Shown here: piece by piece, positions 16,051-24,619 of the stretch
How positions within the stretch are numbered: position 1 is the first letter of the stretch
How the letters are laid out: each line of letters opens with the position of its first letter
DNA from: Anaerolineae bacterium
GTDB lineage: Bacteria; Chloroflexota; Anaerolineae; Promineifilales; Promineifilaceae
DNA: 64,000 nucleotides
Assembly: GCA_030425205.1 (NCBI GenBank)
Contig: JAUIAP010000001.1
Location: forward strand, 62,001 to 126,000
Direction: 5' to 3'
The notes under the pieces: model-generated
What the model saw: the letters and a program-made list of their open reading frames with translations, nothing else
What the model was told of the DNA's origin: nothing
The model's database searches: none
Made by a program: the position numbers and the translations under genes

Positions 16051-17058
16051 ATGACGACAAATAAACAGTGGCAATTAGCGGCGCGTCCAGAAGGGCGGCT
16101 GACAGATGACGATTTCACATGGACAGAAGAGACGCTGCCAGAACTACAGGCAGGACAGTTGCGGCTGCGGAATGTGTATATCTCGATGGACCCAGCCAAT
16201 CGGGCATGGACAAATTCGGCCGATACCTATCTCCCAGCCGTCCAAATCGGCGACGTGATGCGGGCAACGACGATTGGGATCGTTGAAGAATCAAAAAATG
16301 AGCGGTTTAAGGTCGGCGATGCACTGCTGGGGATGGGTGGCTGGCAAGAGTATCTCATTACGGATGGTCGTGGTTTTCAGAAGGTGCCGTCGTTGGCGGG
16401 CTTGCCGCTGACCGCGCATTTTGGGCTGCTCGGTCATATCGGGATGACGGCCTATTTCGGCTTGCTCGACATAGGTGCGCCAAAAGAAGGGGAGACGCTG
16501 GTTGTTAGTGCGGCAGCGGGCGCAGTCGGCTCAATTGTCGGGCAGATTGGCAAAATTAAGGGCTGTCACGTCGTCGGGATTGCGGGAACGGATGAGAAGT
16601 GCGCATGGTTGACAGATGAATTGGGGTTTGATGCGGCCATCAATTACAAAACGGAAAATGTCTACAAGGCATTGAAAAAGCACTGCCCCAATGGCATCGA
16701 CATCTATTTTGAGAATGTTGGCGGCGCGATGTTGGATATGGTGTTGGCGCAGGTCAACGATTTTGCGCGCATCCCCGTCTGCGGCATGATTTCGCAATAT
16801 AACGTCAAAGAGCCCTATGGCGTGAAGGCGTTACCCGTGATCATTTCACGGCGCGTCAAAATGCAGGGATTTATCGTGCTGGACTATTTTAGCCGTGTGC
16901 AAGAAGCCTATGCCGAGTTGATCCCATGGGCGTTGAGCGGCCAATTGCAATATCGCGTACACGTGGAAGAGGGGCTTGAGCGCGCGCCTGAGGTGTTAAA
17001 CATGCTGTTTGACGGTGGGAATCAAGGAAAGCTTATTTTGAAAGTGGGCGATGAATAG
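16051..17058 (+). CDS. NADP-dependent medium-chain reductase (prostaglandin/leukotriene reductase-like)
   Basis: 335 residues of the zinc-free MDR family that reduces alpha,beta-unsaturated ketones or aldehydes. The N-terminal part has ISMDPANRAW and RAWTNSADTYLPAVQIGDVM, characteristic of the PTGR/CurA branch; the Rossmann motif is VVSAAAGAVGSIVGQIGKI, and ENVGGAMLD and PVCGMISQYN follow. Start ATG at 16051 after CAGGAA. It lies 109 nt after the Mo oxidoreductase and 6 nt before a methyltransferase gene, so the latter pair is an operon. One TCGGCCGA gives SADTY. Confidence 0.9.
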   Translation: MTTNKQWQLAARPEGRLTDDDFTWTEETLPELQAGQLRLRNVYISMDPANRAWTNSADTYLPAVQIGDVMRATTIGIVEESKNERFKVGDALLGMGGWQEYLITDGRGFQKVPSLAGLPLTAHFGLLGHIGMTAYFGLLDIGAPKEGETLVVSAAAGAVGSIVGQIGKIKGCHVVGIAGTDEKCAWLTDELGFDAAINYKTENVYKALKKHCPNGIDIYFENVGGAMLDMVLAQVNDFARIPVCGMISQYNVKEPYGVKALPVIISRRVKMQGFIVLDYFSRVQEAYAELIPWALSGQLQYRVHVEEGLERAPEVLNMLFDGGNQGKLILKVGDE

Positions 17059-17064
17059 CTAGTC

Positions 17065-17934
17065 GTGAACGGTGAACGCAACTTTGCACGCGCACTTTGG
17101 AAAGTTTATCGGCGGGGGAATCGGCCGATTCCCTTCGCCTATCAGGGCAACTTACCCTATGACGATCCTGCGTTTGGACGGCGCATGTTGGCACGGATGC
17201 TGGATGAGCAGGATGCGGCGGGGTCGAGAATATCGGCCGAACGCACTCTGCAAATCAATTGGCTCACGAACAAGCTAAATCTTGCGCCTGAGTCAACCTT
17301 GTTCGACGTGACGTGTGGCGCAGGGCTGTATGCCGTTCCCTTCGCCATGCAGGGGTTGCGTGTGACGGGCGTTGACTTCGCCTCCATCTCGATTGACTAT
17401 GCGAAGGAATTTGCGGCGCGTGAAGGGGTTGCGGCGCGTTGTGAATGGCATATACAAGATATTCACAAAATGGACTTTGCAGGACGCGAATTTCATGCCG
17501 CAATCCTGCTCTATGGGCAGTTGGCCGTGATGACAGAGGAGCAGGCACAGGCTGTCTTGCGCAAAATTGCGGCGAGTTTGCGGGCGGGCGGCAAGCTCTG
17601 TTTGGAGATGTTGAATCCCGATATGGTCGATAAGACCAACTCGACATGGTGGTTTACAGATGATCGGGGTCTATGGGGGAATGCGCCGTTCTTGCATTTG
17701 GGGGAGCGGATATGGGACGAGGCAGCGCAGACGTCACTCGAACGCTATCATATTTTGCATCTGGAGACGGGCGAGATGGATGAGATATTGTTGGGGGATC
17801 GGGTCTATTCGGTCGATTTCCTAACAGAAATGCTGCATACGGCTGGTTTTTCATCCGTCCATACCTATCCAGCGTGGGACGGGCTCCCGCTATACGATGC
17901 GGATGAATGGATTGTTTACATTGCGACTATGTGA
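17065..17934 (+). CDS. SAM-dependent methyltransferase, class I
   Basis: 289 residues with a Rossmann-type methyltransferase core: motif I LFDVTCGAGLYAVPFAMQGL, acidic strand VTGVDFASISIDYAKE, and motif IV-like AAILLYGQLAVM. The C-terminal ~90 residues contain aromatic-rich strands (TWWFTDDRGLWGNAPFLHL) typical of small-molecule methyltransferases of the Methyltransf_25 group. Substrate not assignable. Start GTG at 17065, 6 nt after the reductase stop; it sits in a repeated GTGAACG heptamer, so a start further in is possible. Two TCGGCCGA copies, one at 17121 giving NRPIP. Confidence 0.8.
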   Translation: MNGERNFARALWKVYRRGNRPIPFAYQGNLPYDDPAFGRRMLARMLDEQDAAGSRISAERTLQINWLTNKLNLAPESTLFDVTCGAGLYAVPFAMQGLRVTGVDFASISIDYAKEFAAREGVAARCEWHIQDIHKMDFAGREFHAAILLYGQLAVMTEEQAQAVLRKIAASLRAGGKLCLEMLNPDMVDKTNSTWWFTDDRGLWGNAPFLHLGERIWDEAAQTSLERYHILHLETGEMDEILLGDRVYSVDFLTEMLHTAGFSSVHTYPAWDGLPLYDADEWIVYIATM

Positions 17935-18000
17935 AATTTGAACGGTCTAAGATAGAGTTTAGGTAATTCTAAACACAAAAAGGATGAGGTTGAAGACAAC

Positions 18001-18447
18001 ATGGACATCGAACAAACCCTACTCGAACGCGCCATCGAAATCGCCGTTGAAGCCCACGCGGGACAGACCCAAAAAAATGGAACGCCCTATATTTTGCACC
18101 CCCTGCATTTGATGTTGCAGATGGAGGACGAGGAAGCGCAAATCGTCGCCGTGCTGCATGATGTGGTGGAGGATACCGAAGTCACGTTGGCTGATTTGCA
18201 GGCGGAGGGTTTCTCCGATGAGGTTGTGGTGGCGATCAGCTTGGTGACGCGCCAAAAGGGGATGAGCTACGAACAATTTATCGAAGACATCATCCCGCAT
18301 GATTTGGCGCGACGGGTCAAACTCGCCGATTTGGAACACAACATGGATGTGCGACGCTTGCCGATGCCAATGATCGAAAAGGATTTTGAGCGGCTGATGC
18401 AATATCGTGAGGCGTATGAGCGATTGAAGTATGTTGAAGATGAGTGA
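18001..18447 (+). CDS. HD-domain phosphohydrolase, small (p)ppGpp hydrolase-like
   Basis: 148 residues, essentially the HD domain of RelA/SpoT alone: AHAGQTQKNGTPYILHPLHL, the metal-binding HD in AVLHDVVEDT, and the distal Asp in VKLADLEHNM. This matches small alarmone hydrolases (SAH/MESH1-like), which remove pyrophosphate from (p)ppGpp; no synthetase or TGS/ACT domain is present. AGGATGAGG precedes the ATG. Its last codons overlap the start of the nucleoside phosphorylase gene, so translation is coupled. Hydrolase activity on other nucleotides cannot be excluded. Confidence 0.88.
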   Translation: MDIEQTLLERAIEIAVEAHAGQTQKNGTPYILHPLHLMLQMEDEEAQIVAVLHDVVEDTEVTLADLQAEGFSDEVVVAISLVTRQKGMSYEQFIEDIIPHDLARRVKLADLEHNMDVRRLPMPMIEKDFERLMQYREAYERLKYVEDE

Positions 18448-19219
18448 GTTTCCGATTCTCGAATATGACGACGCGCCCACGGCCGTGATTGAGCCGAGTC
18501 GCGTGATTGCGCAGCGAGACGTGCCAAGTGGGTGCGTCTTTTGCTTTTTTCAGGATGTGTTGACAAAGTTACGCGACGACGGTCAGTTGATAGTGCGGGA
18601 AGATGTGCGAATTGGCAGCGAGATCGGCCGAAATCCCGTCTATACACTCCCCTCCCACAATCTACTCGTGCTACATGCGGGCGTCGGCGCGCCACTTTCT
18701 GGTGCATTTCTCGATGAGATGATTGCGTATGGGTGTCACGATTTCATTGCATGCGGCGGAGCAGGCGTATTGCAAAGCGGCCTTGTTATGGGGCATCTCG
18801 TCGTGCCAGACGAGGCGATCCGCGACGAAGGAACATCATACCATTATTTGCCACCCAGTCGCACCGTCGCTGCCCATCCTGCCGCCATATCAGCGATTGA
18901 GGCGACACTTTCGGCCGATTCAGTGCCGTTTGTGCAGGGGCGCACGTGGACAACCGACGCACCGTATCGTGAGACGCAGGCAAAGATCGCGCATCGCATC
19001 GCGGAAGGGTGCATCACCGTCGAGATGGAAGCCGCTGCCTTTTTTGCCATTGCCCAATTTCGCGGCGCACGATTTGGACAAATTCTTTATGGTGAGGATG
19101 ACTTGAGCGGTGAAATTTGGGACAATAGGGGTTGGCAACGGGCGAGCAGCGTCCGTGAGCGCGTCTTTTGGTTGGCGGCCACTGCGTGTCAAAGACTGGT
19201 GAATGATCCAGCAGGATAG
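18440..19219 (+). CDS. Nucleoside phosphorylase (purine/uridine phosphorylase superfamily)
   Basis: About 259 residues of the PNP/UDP family, which cleaves nucleosides with phosphate in salvage. LVLHAGVGAPLSGAFLDEMI and FIACGGAGVLQ form the phosphate/ribose site; TWTTDAPYRE and GCITVEMEAAAFFAIAQFRG carry the ribose-binding Glu of the family. It ends in DNRGW, the usual C-terminal region. ATGs at 18431 and 18440 are both in frame; 18440 overlaps the end of the HD gene by 8 nt in an ATGAGTGA arrangement. Pairing with a putative alarmone hydrolase suggests nucleotide turnover. Two TCGGCCGA copies. Confidence 0.88.
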   Translation: MSEFPILEYDDAPTAVIEPSRVIAQRDVPSGCVFCFFQDVLTKLRDDGQLIVREDVRIGSEIGRNPVYTLPSHNLLVLHAGVGAPLSGAFLDEMIAYGCHDFIACGGAGVLQSGLVMGHLVVPDEAIRDEGTSYHYLPPSRTVAAHPAAISAIEATLSADSVPFVQGRTWTTDAPYRETQAKIAHRIAEGCITVEMEAAAFFAIAQFRGARFGQILYGEDDLSGEIWDNRGWQRASSVRERVFWLAATACQRLVNDPAG

Positions 19220-19252
19220 TGCTTTCGGTGCAGTCTATACGCCAAAACCAGC

Positions 19253-19307
19253 TATAATAGAAACGATTTTAAGCTCAAAACCGATCAGTTGGTAAATCAT
19301 CGGTTTT
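19253..19307 (+). promoter_or_regulatory. ilvE promoter -10 and leader hairpin
   Basis: TATAAT at 19253-19258 is a good -10 without a clear -35. Downstream, AAAACCGAT (19277-19285) pairs perfectly with ATCGGTTTT (19299-19307), a 9-bp stem ending in four T. This could be a weak attenuator or 5' stabiliser. No leader peptide rich in Ile, Val or Leu and no T-box core was found. Confidence 0.5.
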
Positions 19308-19327
19308 CTCACACGAAGGAATGAAGC

Positions 19328-20395
19328 ATGGATATTCAAGTAGTCCCACTCGCAGAAGATAGTTTGAAAACGATGCCAGAGAACTTTGTTTTCGGCCGAA
19401 ATTTCGCCAACCGCATGTTTACCCAATGTTACAACGCGGAAACAGGCTGGTCGGATGCGAAAATTGATCGATATCGGCCGATTTCACTGCAACCTGCCGC
19501 CGCCGTTTTCCACTATGGGCAAGAGCTTTTTGAAGGCACAAAAGCGTATCGGCGTCCCGATGGGAATATCAATCTGTTCCGCACAATTGAAAATGCTAAG
19601 CGGTTTAACAACTCGGCCCAGCGAATTTCGATGCCGCAGGTTGACCCTGAATTTCACGTCGATGCGATTGCGCAGTTGGTTAAGATGGAAGCGGATTGGG
19701 TTCCAGATGCGCCGGGTGCAATGTATATTCGGCCGACGCTGATCGCAACCGCCCCACAACTTGGCCTCGCCGCCAGCCCCGAATATCTCCACTTTATTAT
19801 CGTCGGCCCCGTTGGGAACTATTTCGCGCAAGGATTACGCCCCCTACCTGTCTGGATAGAGACAGAGTACGTGCGTGCCGTTCCCGGTGGCACGGGCAAC
19901 GTCAAGGTCGGTGGCAACTATGCAGCGGCCGTCTATGTTTCTGAACAGGCCAAAGAGAAAGGATACGCGCAAGTGTTGTGGCTCGATGGCAAAGAGCGCA
20001 AATTTGTCGAAGAAGTCGGCGCGATGAATATCGCATTTGTCTACAACAATAAGCACATCGTCACACCAGCGTTGAGTGGATCGATTCTGCCCGGCATCAC
20101 ACGCGATTCAATCCTGCGCATGGCGCCTGACATGGGATTCAGCGTTGAAGAGGCGCGCATCGACATCAACGATGTGCTGCGCGACATCGAATCGGGTGAG
20201 ATCACCGAAGCATTTGGCATGGGAACGGCGGCGGTTGTCGCGCCAGTCGGTGAACTTGGATTGGGCGATAAGAAGTATCAGGTTGGCAACGAGCCAGACA
20301 AGATCGGCAGCCAAATTCGTGAGCGGTTGATGGATATTCAATTCGGCCGAATCCCAGACCCCTACGGCTGGACATATACGATTGAAGTTGATTAA
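19328..20395 (+). CDS. ilvE: Branched-chain amino acid aminotransferase
   Basis: PLP enzyme (fold IV) catalysing the last step of Ile, Val and Leu synthesis with glutamate. 355 residues, class IIb length. FHYGQELFEGTKAYR, the catalytic Lys in GNVKVGGNYAAAV, EVGAMNIAFV, and SGSILPGITRDSIL are family signatures; GEITEAFGMGTAAVV is the phosphate-binding C-terminal segment. AAGGAATG lies just before the ATG at 19328. A terminator follows directly. The window's end carries ilvB, but the two are 42 kb apart. Four TCGGCCGA copies, a high density. Confidence 0.96.
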   Translation: MDIQVVPLAEDSLKTMPENFVFGRNFANRMFTQCYNAETGWSDAKIDRYRPISLQPAAAVFHYGQELFEGTKAYRRPDGNINLFRTIENAKRFNNSAQRISMPQVDPEFHVDAIAQLVKMEADWVPDAPGAMYIRPTLIATAPQLGLAASPEYLHFIIVGPVGNYFAQGLRPLPVWIETEYVRAVPGGTGNVKVGGNYAAAVYVSEQAKEKGYAQVLWLDGKERKFVEEVGAMNIAFVYNNKHIVTPALSGSILPGITRDSILRMAPDMGFSVEEARIDINDVLRDIESGEITEAFGMGTAAVVAPVGELGLGDKKYQVGNEPDKIGSQIRERLMDIQFGRIPDPYGWTYTIEVD

Positions 20396-20474
20396 CTAAA
20401 TTTGCAGAATCGGACAAACCCAGTTAACATCCCGTCTCGGTATGAAAAATTTTAGCCGAGCAGAAAACTATTAT

Positions 20475-20514
20475 AAAAAAGCCTAACTTCGTCAGGAAGT
20501 TGGGCTTTTTTTTT
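20475..20514 (+). terminator. Strong terminator between ilvE and pyrC, abutting the pyrC start
   Basis: AAAAAAGCCTAACTTC (20475-20490) pairs, with one G.T, with GAAGTTGGGCTTTTTT (20496-20511), 5-nt loop, and the T-run continues to 20514. The pyrC ATG is at 20519. The only purine-rich segment that could serve as Shine-Dalgarno (AGGAAG) lies inside the hairpin. Confidence 0.93.
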
Positions 20515-20518
20515 GCCT

Positions 20519-21577
20519 ATGACCATATTGAAGTTACCGGGATTGATCGACATTCACACCCATTTGCGCGTGCCGGGTGGAGAACACAAAGAGACGTTTG
20601 CAACAGGATCAGCGGCGGCGTTGGCGGGCGGTATCACGATGATATTGGGGATGCCGAATACATCTCCCCCGCTGACCAATGCTGGCGTCTTGGCAGAAAC
20701 GCACGCCATCATGCGGGATGAAATTGTCTGTGATGTGGGGCTGTATGCGGGGGCGAGCGAAGAGGATTTGCAGGCGTTACCAGCGGCGGCAAAGTATGCG
20801 GTTGCGCTCAAAATCTACCTGAACGACACGTTTGGCAAGTTACGTGTCGATGAGGTGCCAACGCTTGCAGGCGCGTTCAAACTGTGGCCGCGTGAGAAGT
20901 TGATCGCGTTTCATGCGGAAAAACAGAGTGTTGCGGTAGCGATTGGACTGTCGGCGATCTATGATCGGCCGATTCATATTGTGCACGTCAGCCGGCGGGA
21001 AGAGATTGAGCTGATTGCCGACGCAAAGATGCGCGGGTTAAAAGTCACATGCGAGGTTGCGCCGCATCATCTGTTCATGGATCGGTCAGATTTTGAGCGG
21101 ATGGGTTCGCTGGCAGATATGCGACCTGTGTTGGGATCGGCCGATGATGTGGCCGCACTTTGGGAGCATCTCAATGACACGGTCGATTGTATCGCCACCG
21201 ACCATGCGCCCCACACACTAGCCGAAAAGCGCAGCGACACCCCTCCACCCGGCATTGTTGGGCTGGAAACATCCTTACCCTTGATGGTCACAGCGATGAC
21301 GGAGGGACGCTTGACCGAAGAGCGGCTGGTTGCGTTGATGCACAATAACCCAAAACGCATTTTCAACTTGCCCGATCAGGAAGATACACATGTGGAGTTT
21401 GATCTGTCCCAACGCGTGACAATCAGCAATGCGACCTTGAAAACCAAAGTGGGCTGGACACCTTTTGCCGGGCATGAAGTGGCAGGACGAGTCAGCAAGG
21501 TTGTAATACGCGGGGAGACTGTTTTTGAGAATGGGGAAGTCTTGGTAGACGGGGGTTTCGGCCGAATTTTGACCTGA
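20519..21577 (+). CDS. pyrC: Dihydroorotase, CAD-like
   Basis: Zinc amidohydrolase closing carbamoyl aspartate to dihydroorotate in pyrimidine synthesis. 352 residues. Metal ligands are visible: GLIDIHTHLRVPGG (HxH), the carboxylated Lys in ALKIYLNDTFG, His in IAFHAEK and IVHVSRREE, and Asp in CIATDHAPHT. The start of the protein (LPGLIDIHTHLRVPGGEHKE then ATGSAAALAGGITM) resembles the DHO module of eukaryotic CAD more than long bacterial PyrC. ATG at 20519 has no free ribosome binding site and directly follows a terminator. pyrB follows after 153 nt. Three TCGGCCGA copies. Confidence 0.93.
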   Translation: MTILKLPGLIDIHTHLRVPGGEHKETFATGSAAALAGGITMILGMPNTSPPLTNAGVLAETHAIMRDEIVCDVGLYAGASEEDLQALPAAAKYAVALKIYLNDTFGKLRVDEVPTLAGAFKLWPREKLIAFHAEKQSVAVAIGLSAIYDRPIHIVHVSRREEIELIADAKMRGLKVTCEVAPHHLFMDRSDFERMGSLADMRPVLGSADDVAALWEHLNDTVDCIATDHAPHTLAEKRSDTPPPGIVGLETSLPLMVTAMTEGRLTEERLVALMHNNPKRIFNLPDQEDTHVEFDLSQRVTISNATLKTKVGWTPFAGHEVAGRVSKVVIRGETVFENGEVLVDGGFGRILT

Positions 21578-21589
21578 TTTAGCTAGTCA

Positions 21590-21655
21590 GCTAGTCAGCA
21601 GTTCAGCACAGCTTTTTCTTTGCTGAATTGCTGACAGGCTGAACTGCTGACCAGC
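21590..21655 (+). repeat. Two-way hairpin of GTCAGC-type repeats between pyrC and pyrB
   Basis: The left arm 21590-21607 pairs with 21638-21655 (one mismatch). Its part GTCAGCAGTTCAGC (21594-21607) can also pair with the nearer GCTGAATTGCTGAC (21621-21634) with a single G.U. The two structures are mutually exclusive. The arms are tandem short repeats (AGTCAGCT, AGTCAGC, AGTTCAGC), like other hairpins in this window. Confidence 0.75.
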
Positions 21656-21730
21656 CTAATAAGTAATTCTGCGTTGTCGGTTTCACCTCAATGGGCAAAC
21701 TGAAATCCTCAACACAGAACCAATAACGAG

Positions 21731-22711
21731 ATGAAGCAACTATTTGACTATTCACAATTGAACGAGAAAACCATCGAGTATGACATGCTCAAAGGGATGG
21801 ATGTGCTGTCTGTCGGACAGTTTGACCGCGAAAAGATCGCCTATATTTTTCAACGCACACGCGAAATGCGCGAGATGTGTGAACGGGTCGGATCGGCCGA
21901 TCTGCTCAAAGGGTACGTCCTGGCCTGCATCTTCTATGAACCCAGCACGCGCACGTCCTCCAGCTTTATTGCGGCGATGCAGCGTTTGGGTGGCTCCGTC
22001 ATTCCGATCACGTCAGGCGTAAACTTTTCGTCCGTCAGCAAGGGGGAAACATTGGGCGATACGATGCGCGTCTTACAGCAATATGCCGACGCGGTTGTGT
22101 TGCGCCATCCCGTGATTGGCTCAGCGGTTGAGGCGGCCGAGGCGGCCAGTGTGCCGATTCTCAACGCAGGGGACGGCGCGGGCGAACATCCAACGCAGGC
22201 ACTGCTCGACCTTTTCACCATTCAGGATGAACTTGGCACGATTGACGGGTTGAACATTGCGATGGTGGGGGATCTCAGATTCGGCCGAACGGTCCACTCT
22301 CTCACCAAACTCCTCGCCGCCTATGATGTCAAATTGCGCTACGTGTCGCCTGAAATTTTACGCTTGCCATTGCGTCTGATGAATCGCGTGCGCGATGCTG
22401 GACTCAACGTGCGCGAGGTGCATGATGTTGCCGAAGTGATTGAGGAGGTTGATGTGCTTTACGTCACTCGTGTGCAGAAGGAACGCTTTAGTGATTTGAG
22501 CCAGTACGAGTCGGTCAAAGATGCGTATATCATCACCCCCGAACTGATGGAAAAGGCGAAGGAAAAGATGGTCGTCATGCACCCGTTGCCGCGAGTCGGC
22601 GAGATTTCAGAAGCCGTAGACGTCGATCCACGTGCTGCCTACTTCCGTCAAGCACAAAATGGGATGTTTATTCGTATGGCATTGTTGGCGGGCGTTCTTG
22701 GGAAGGCGTAG
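21731..22711 (+). CDS. pyrB: Aspartate carbamoyltransferase catalytic chain, CAD-like
   Basis: Makes carbamoyl aspartate from carbamoyl phosphate and aspartate. 326 residues. [20 protein letters not shown] is the carbamoyl-phosphate site, [18 protein letters not shown] the transition-state loop, [14 protein letters not shown] and [11 protein letters not shown] the aspartate-domain motifs. [20 protein letters not shown] at the C-terminus is, from memory, very close to the ATC domain of eukaryotic CAD. Start MKQLFDYSQ at 21731 follows ACGAG, a weak site. No pyrI regulatory-subunit gene is adjacent. Order pyrC-pyrB equals DHO-ATC in CAD. Two TCGGCCGA copies. Confidence 0.95.
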   Translation: MKQLFDYSQLNEKTIEYDMLKGMDVLSVGQFDREKIAYIFQRTREMREMCERVGSADLLKGYVLACIFYEPSTRTSSSFIAAMQRLGGSVIPITSGVNFSSVSKGETLGDTMRVLQQYADAVVLRHPVIGSAVEAAEAASVPILNAGDGAGEHPTQALLDLFTIQDELGTIDGLNIAMVGDLRFGRTVHSLTKLLAAYDVKLRYVSPEILRLPLRLMNRVRDAGLNVREVHDVAEVIEEVDVLYVTRVQKERFSDLSQYESVKDAYIITPELMEKAKEKMVVMHPLPRVGEISEAVDVDPRAAYFRQAQNGMFIRMALLAGVLGKA

Positions 22712-22724
22712 GTCAGGAATTGTG

Positions 22725-22753
22725 CAGTGAACAGTCATTCGTACTGTTCACTG
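22725..22753. terminator. Hairpin between convergent pyrB and MBL gene
   Basis: CAGTGAACAGT (22725-22735) is a perfect inverted match to 22743-22753, 7-nt loop. TTTGTTTATT follows on the plus strand. It separates genes ending at 22711 (+) and 22762 (-) and likely stops both. Confidence 0.7.
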
Positions 22754-22761
22754 AGCTTTGT

Positions 22762-23598
22762 TTATTGCTTGCCGTTCATCGCGTCATCATACAGACGCTG
22801 CAAATTCGCTAAGTGCAGTTCAGTCACAAACCCATTGAGCGGGATGCGTGACTTGCCACAGCTTTCGATTGAGACGGCTTCAAGGCTTTCGCGTGGCAAC
22901 CCTTCTTCGATGATTTGGGCGACCTCTTCACGAGCGAGGCGAATATATTCGAGATGGCTGCGGGCGGCATGAGGGACTTCGCCGCGTAGGATAATTTCGC
23001 CGTGACCCTGCACAACGGTGTCCGGTTCCATGTCGGCGACACGCTGAATCGAATTGGCCAGAACGGCAAAATCACCATCAAAGAATGTGGGAACGGGCAT
23101 CATCGTGTCTGAGGCAAAAAGCACATTTTCATCGACGATCAGGACCCCCATAAGATCTTCGCTATGTCCGGGAAAGTGAATCAAGCGCAGCCGTTTGCCA
23201 CCAATCGTGATGTCGAGCGTCCCCTCGCGCACGATCAAGTTGGGCAGCACAATCTCCATATCGGCAAAGTCGGGGTTCTGAGATTTGGTGCGCTCCAGCC
23301 CTTCACGCCCGACCGTATCGAGTAAATCCCGACAGAGGGCGTGGCTGACCACTGTTGCCTGTGGATAGAGATATGTTCCGTTGGTATGGTCACCGTGATA
23401 ATGGGTGTTTATAACGTAGCGGACGTGTTGATTCAGTCGATTTTCAAGGAATTCCTGTACTTCGCGGCACTCATCGGGAAAGTAAAGCGTGTCGATCAAA
23501 ACAACGCCTTCTTTTGTCAAGATCGCGCCGCACGTTACATGGGCATAACGCCGACTGGTAAAAACATAAATATCATCCGCAATGCGCTCTCGAATCAT
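22762..23598 (-). CDS. MBL-fold metallo-hydrolase
   Basis: 278 residues with the metallo-beta-lactamase fold: NTHYHGDHTNG is the HxHxDH metal site, FPGHSEDL and LFASDTMMPV supply further His and Asp ligands, and VVQGHGEIIL the last His. Two bound zinc or iron ions are expected. The family includes hydrolases of lactams, glutathione thioesters and lactones; nothing here fixes the substrate. ATG at 23598 has no Shine-Dalgarno. Convergent with pyrB; the 157-nt gap to the next gene upstream holds no recognisable element. No TCGGCCGA. Confidence 0.87.
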   Translation of the reverse strand: MIRERIADDIYVFTSRRYAHVTCGAILTKEGVVLIDTLYFPDECREVQEFLENRLNQHVRYVINTHYHGDHTNGTYLYPQATVVSHALCRDLLDTVGREGLERTKSQNPDFADMEIVLPNLIVREGTLDITIGGKRLRLIHFPGHSEDLMGVLIVDENVLFASDTMMPVPTFFDGDFAVLANSIQRVADMEPDTVVQGHGEIILRGEVPHAARSHLEYIRLAREEVAQIIEEGLPRESLEAVSIESCGKSRIPLNGFVTELHLANLQRLYDDAMNGKQ

Positions 23599-23755
23599 GC
23601 AACTTTTGCCTGTTCACACCCACATATCTGTTTGTTATTGCATAAGTTGTGGGTCTAAAATAGCTGGATAGTGTTTATCTAATCACTGACAGTTGATTGT
23701 ATCATTCTTTGAAATGGCTTTCTAAATTGTGAGATAGGGATGAGAGCTAGTGGCT

Positions 23756-24619
23756 TTACATACGCCAAATTCGGCCGAAATGTCCCCCCGCTCGCAGGTG
23801 CGCCAGATGATCAGACAAGCGTTCAGCTCGAAATCCGAACTGATCATAGACAGTATTTAGATCAACCACTTCGGGTGCAGAGAAGCGATCATGATCAAAA
23901 CGGTTGAGCGGCGGGCGACGAAACATCCACGCCGTCAGACGATTTAGCCCACGTGCAACTTGCGAACGAACGTTTAATGGATAGCGATTGAGATCGGCCG
24001 CCAACAAGACTTGTGACACGATTTCGCCATAGTGCAGGCGTTCCCCTCCTGCAATCGTGATAGTTTTGCCAAGAAAATCAGGGTTACCGATTGTTGCTAC
24101 GAGACAGCGCGCTGTGTCTTCAACCCAGATCGGCTGCATGGCCGTCGTTCCGCTATTGGGGAGATAGACGAAGGGAAAGCTCCATGCGGCAGTCGTGGCG
24201 ATGGCGTTTGTGAAGCGATCATAATGGCCGAAACAGGTCGCTGAACGCACAATCGTGTAGGGGATGCCACTTTGCCGAACGGCACGCTCGATCAATCCTT
24301 TGGCACGCAAGAGCAGATGCACACCGTTCGGCGATGCGTTCATGCGGCTAATCACAACGAGCTGCTTGATAGAACGTTGGCGCAACGCTTTCAGCAATGT
24401 CTCGGTGCCATTCACATCCACCTGTCGTAGCGGGCGAAGTCGACCCGTTGCCTCTGCCCCAACAAGATGAATCACTGTATCAACATCGGCAAGTTGTTCG
24501 CGCAAGGCAACAAAGTTGTTGATGTCGTCGGTATAAGGTTTATAGGGAAGGTTGGCTGTGGAAAGCTGGCGGGTAAGGGATCGGCCGATAAAGCCTGTTG
24601 CGCCCGTGACAAGAATCAT
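23756..24619 (-). CDS. NAD(P)-binding extended SDR (NDUFA9-like)
   Basis: 287 residues. The start at 24619 gives MILVTGATGFIGRSLTRQL, the Rossmann glycine motif at the very N-terminus; an earlier in-frame start would put FFF codons from the terminator T-run into the protein. VDTVIHLVGA, IKQLVVISRM and a YTIVRSATCFG strand are typical of the atypical SDR group related to NDUFA9 and isoflavone-reductase-like proteins. The YxxxK pair is not obvious, so it may bind nucleotide without classical dehydrogenase activity. It follows ssb in the same direction, with a terminator touching its start codon. Two TCGGCCGA copies. Confidence 0.8.
   Translation of the reverse strand: MILVTGATGFIGRSLTRQLSTANLPYKPYTDDINNFVALREQLADVDTVIHLVGAEATGRLRPLRQVDVNGTETLLKALRQRSIKQLVVISRMNASPNGVHLLLRAKGLIERAVRQSGIPYTIVRSATCFGHYDRFTNAIATTAAWSFPFVYLPNSGTTAMQPIWVEDTARCLVATIGNPDFLGKTITIAGGERLHYGEIVSQVLLAADLNRYPLNVRSQVARGLNRLTAWMFRRPPLNRFDHDRFSAPEVVDLNTVYDQFGFRAERLSDHLAHLRAGGHFGRIWRM

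Noticed and set aside
19220..19327. T-box or leader-peptide attenuator upstream of ilvE
   Set aside because: There is no T-box core, no specifier hairpin and no Ile/Leu/Val-rich leader frame; only one simple hairpin is seen.
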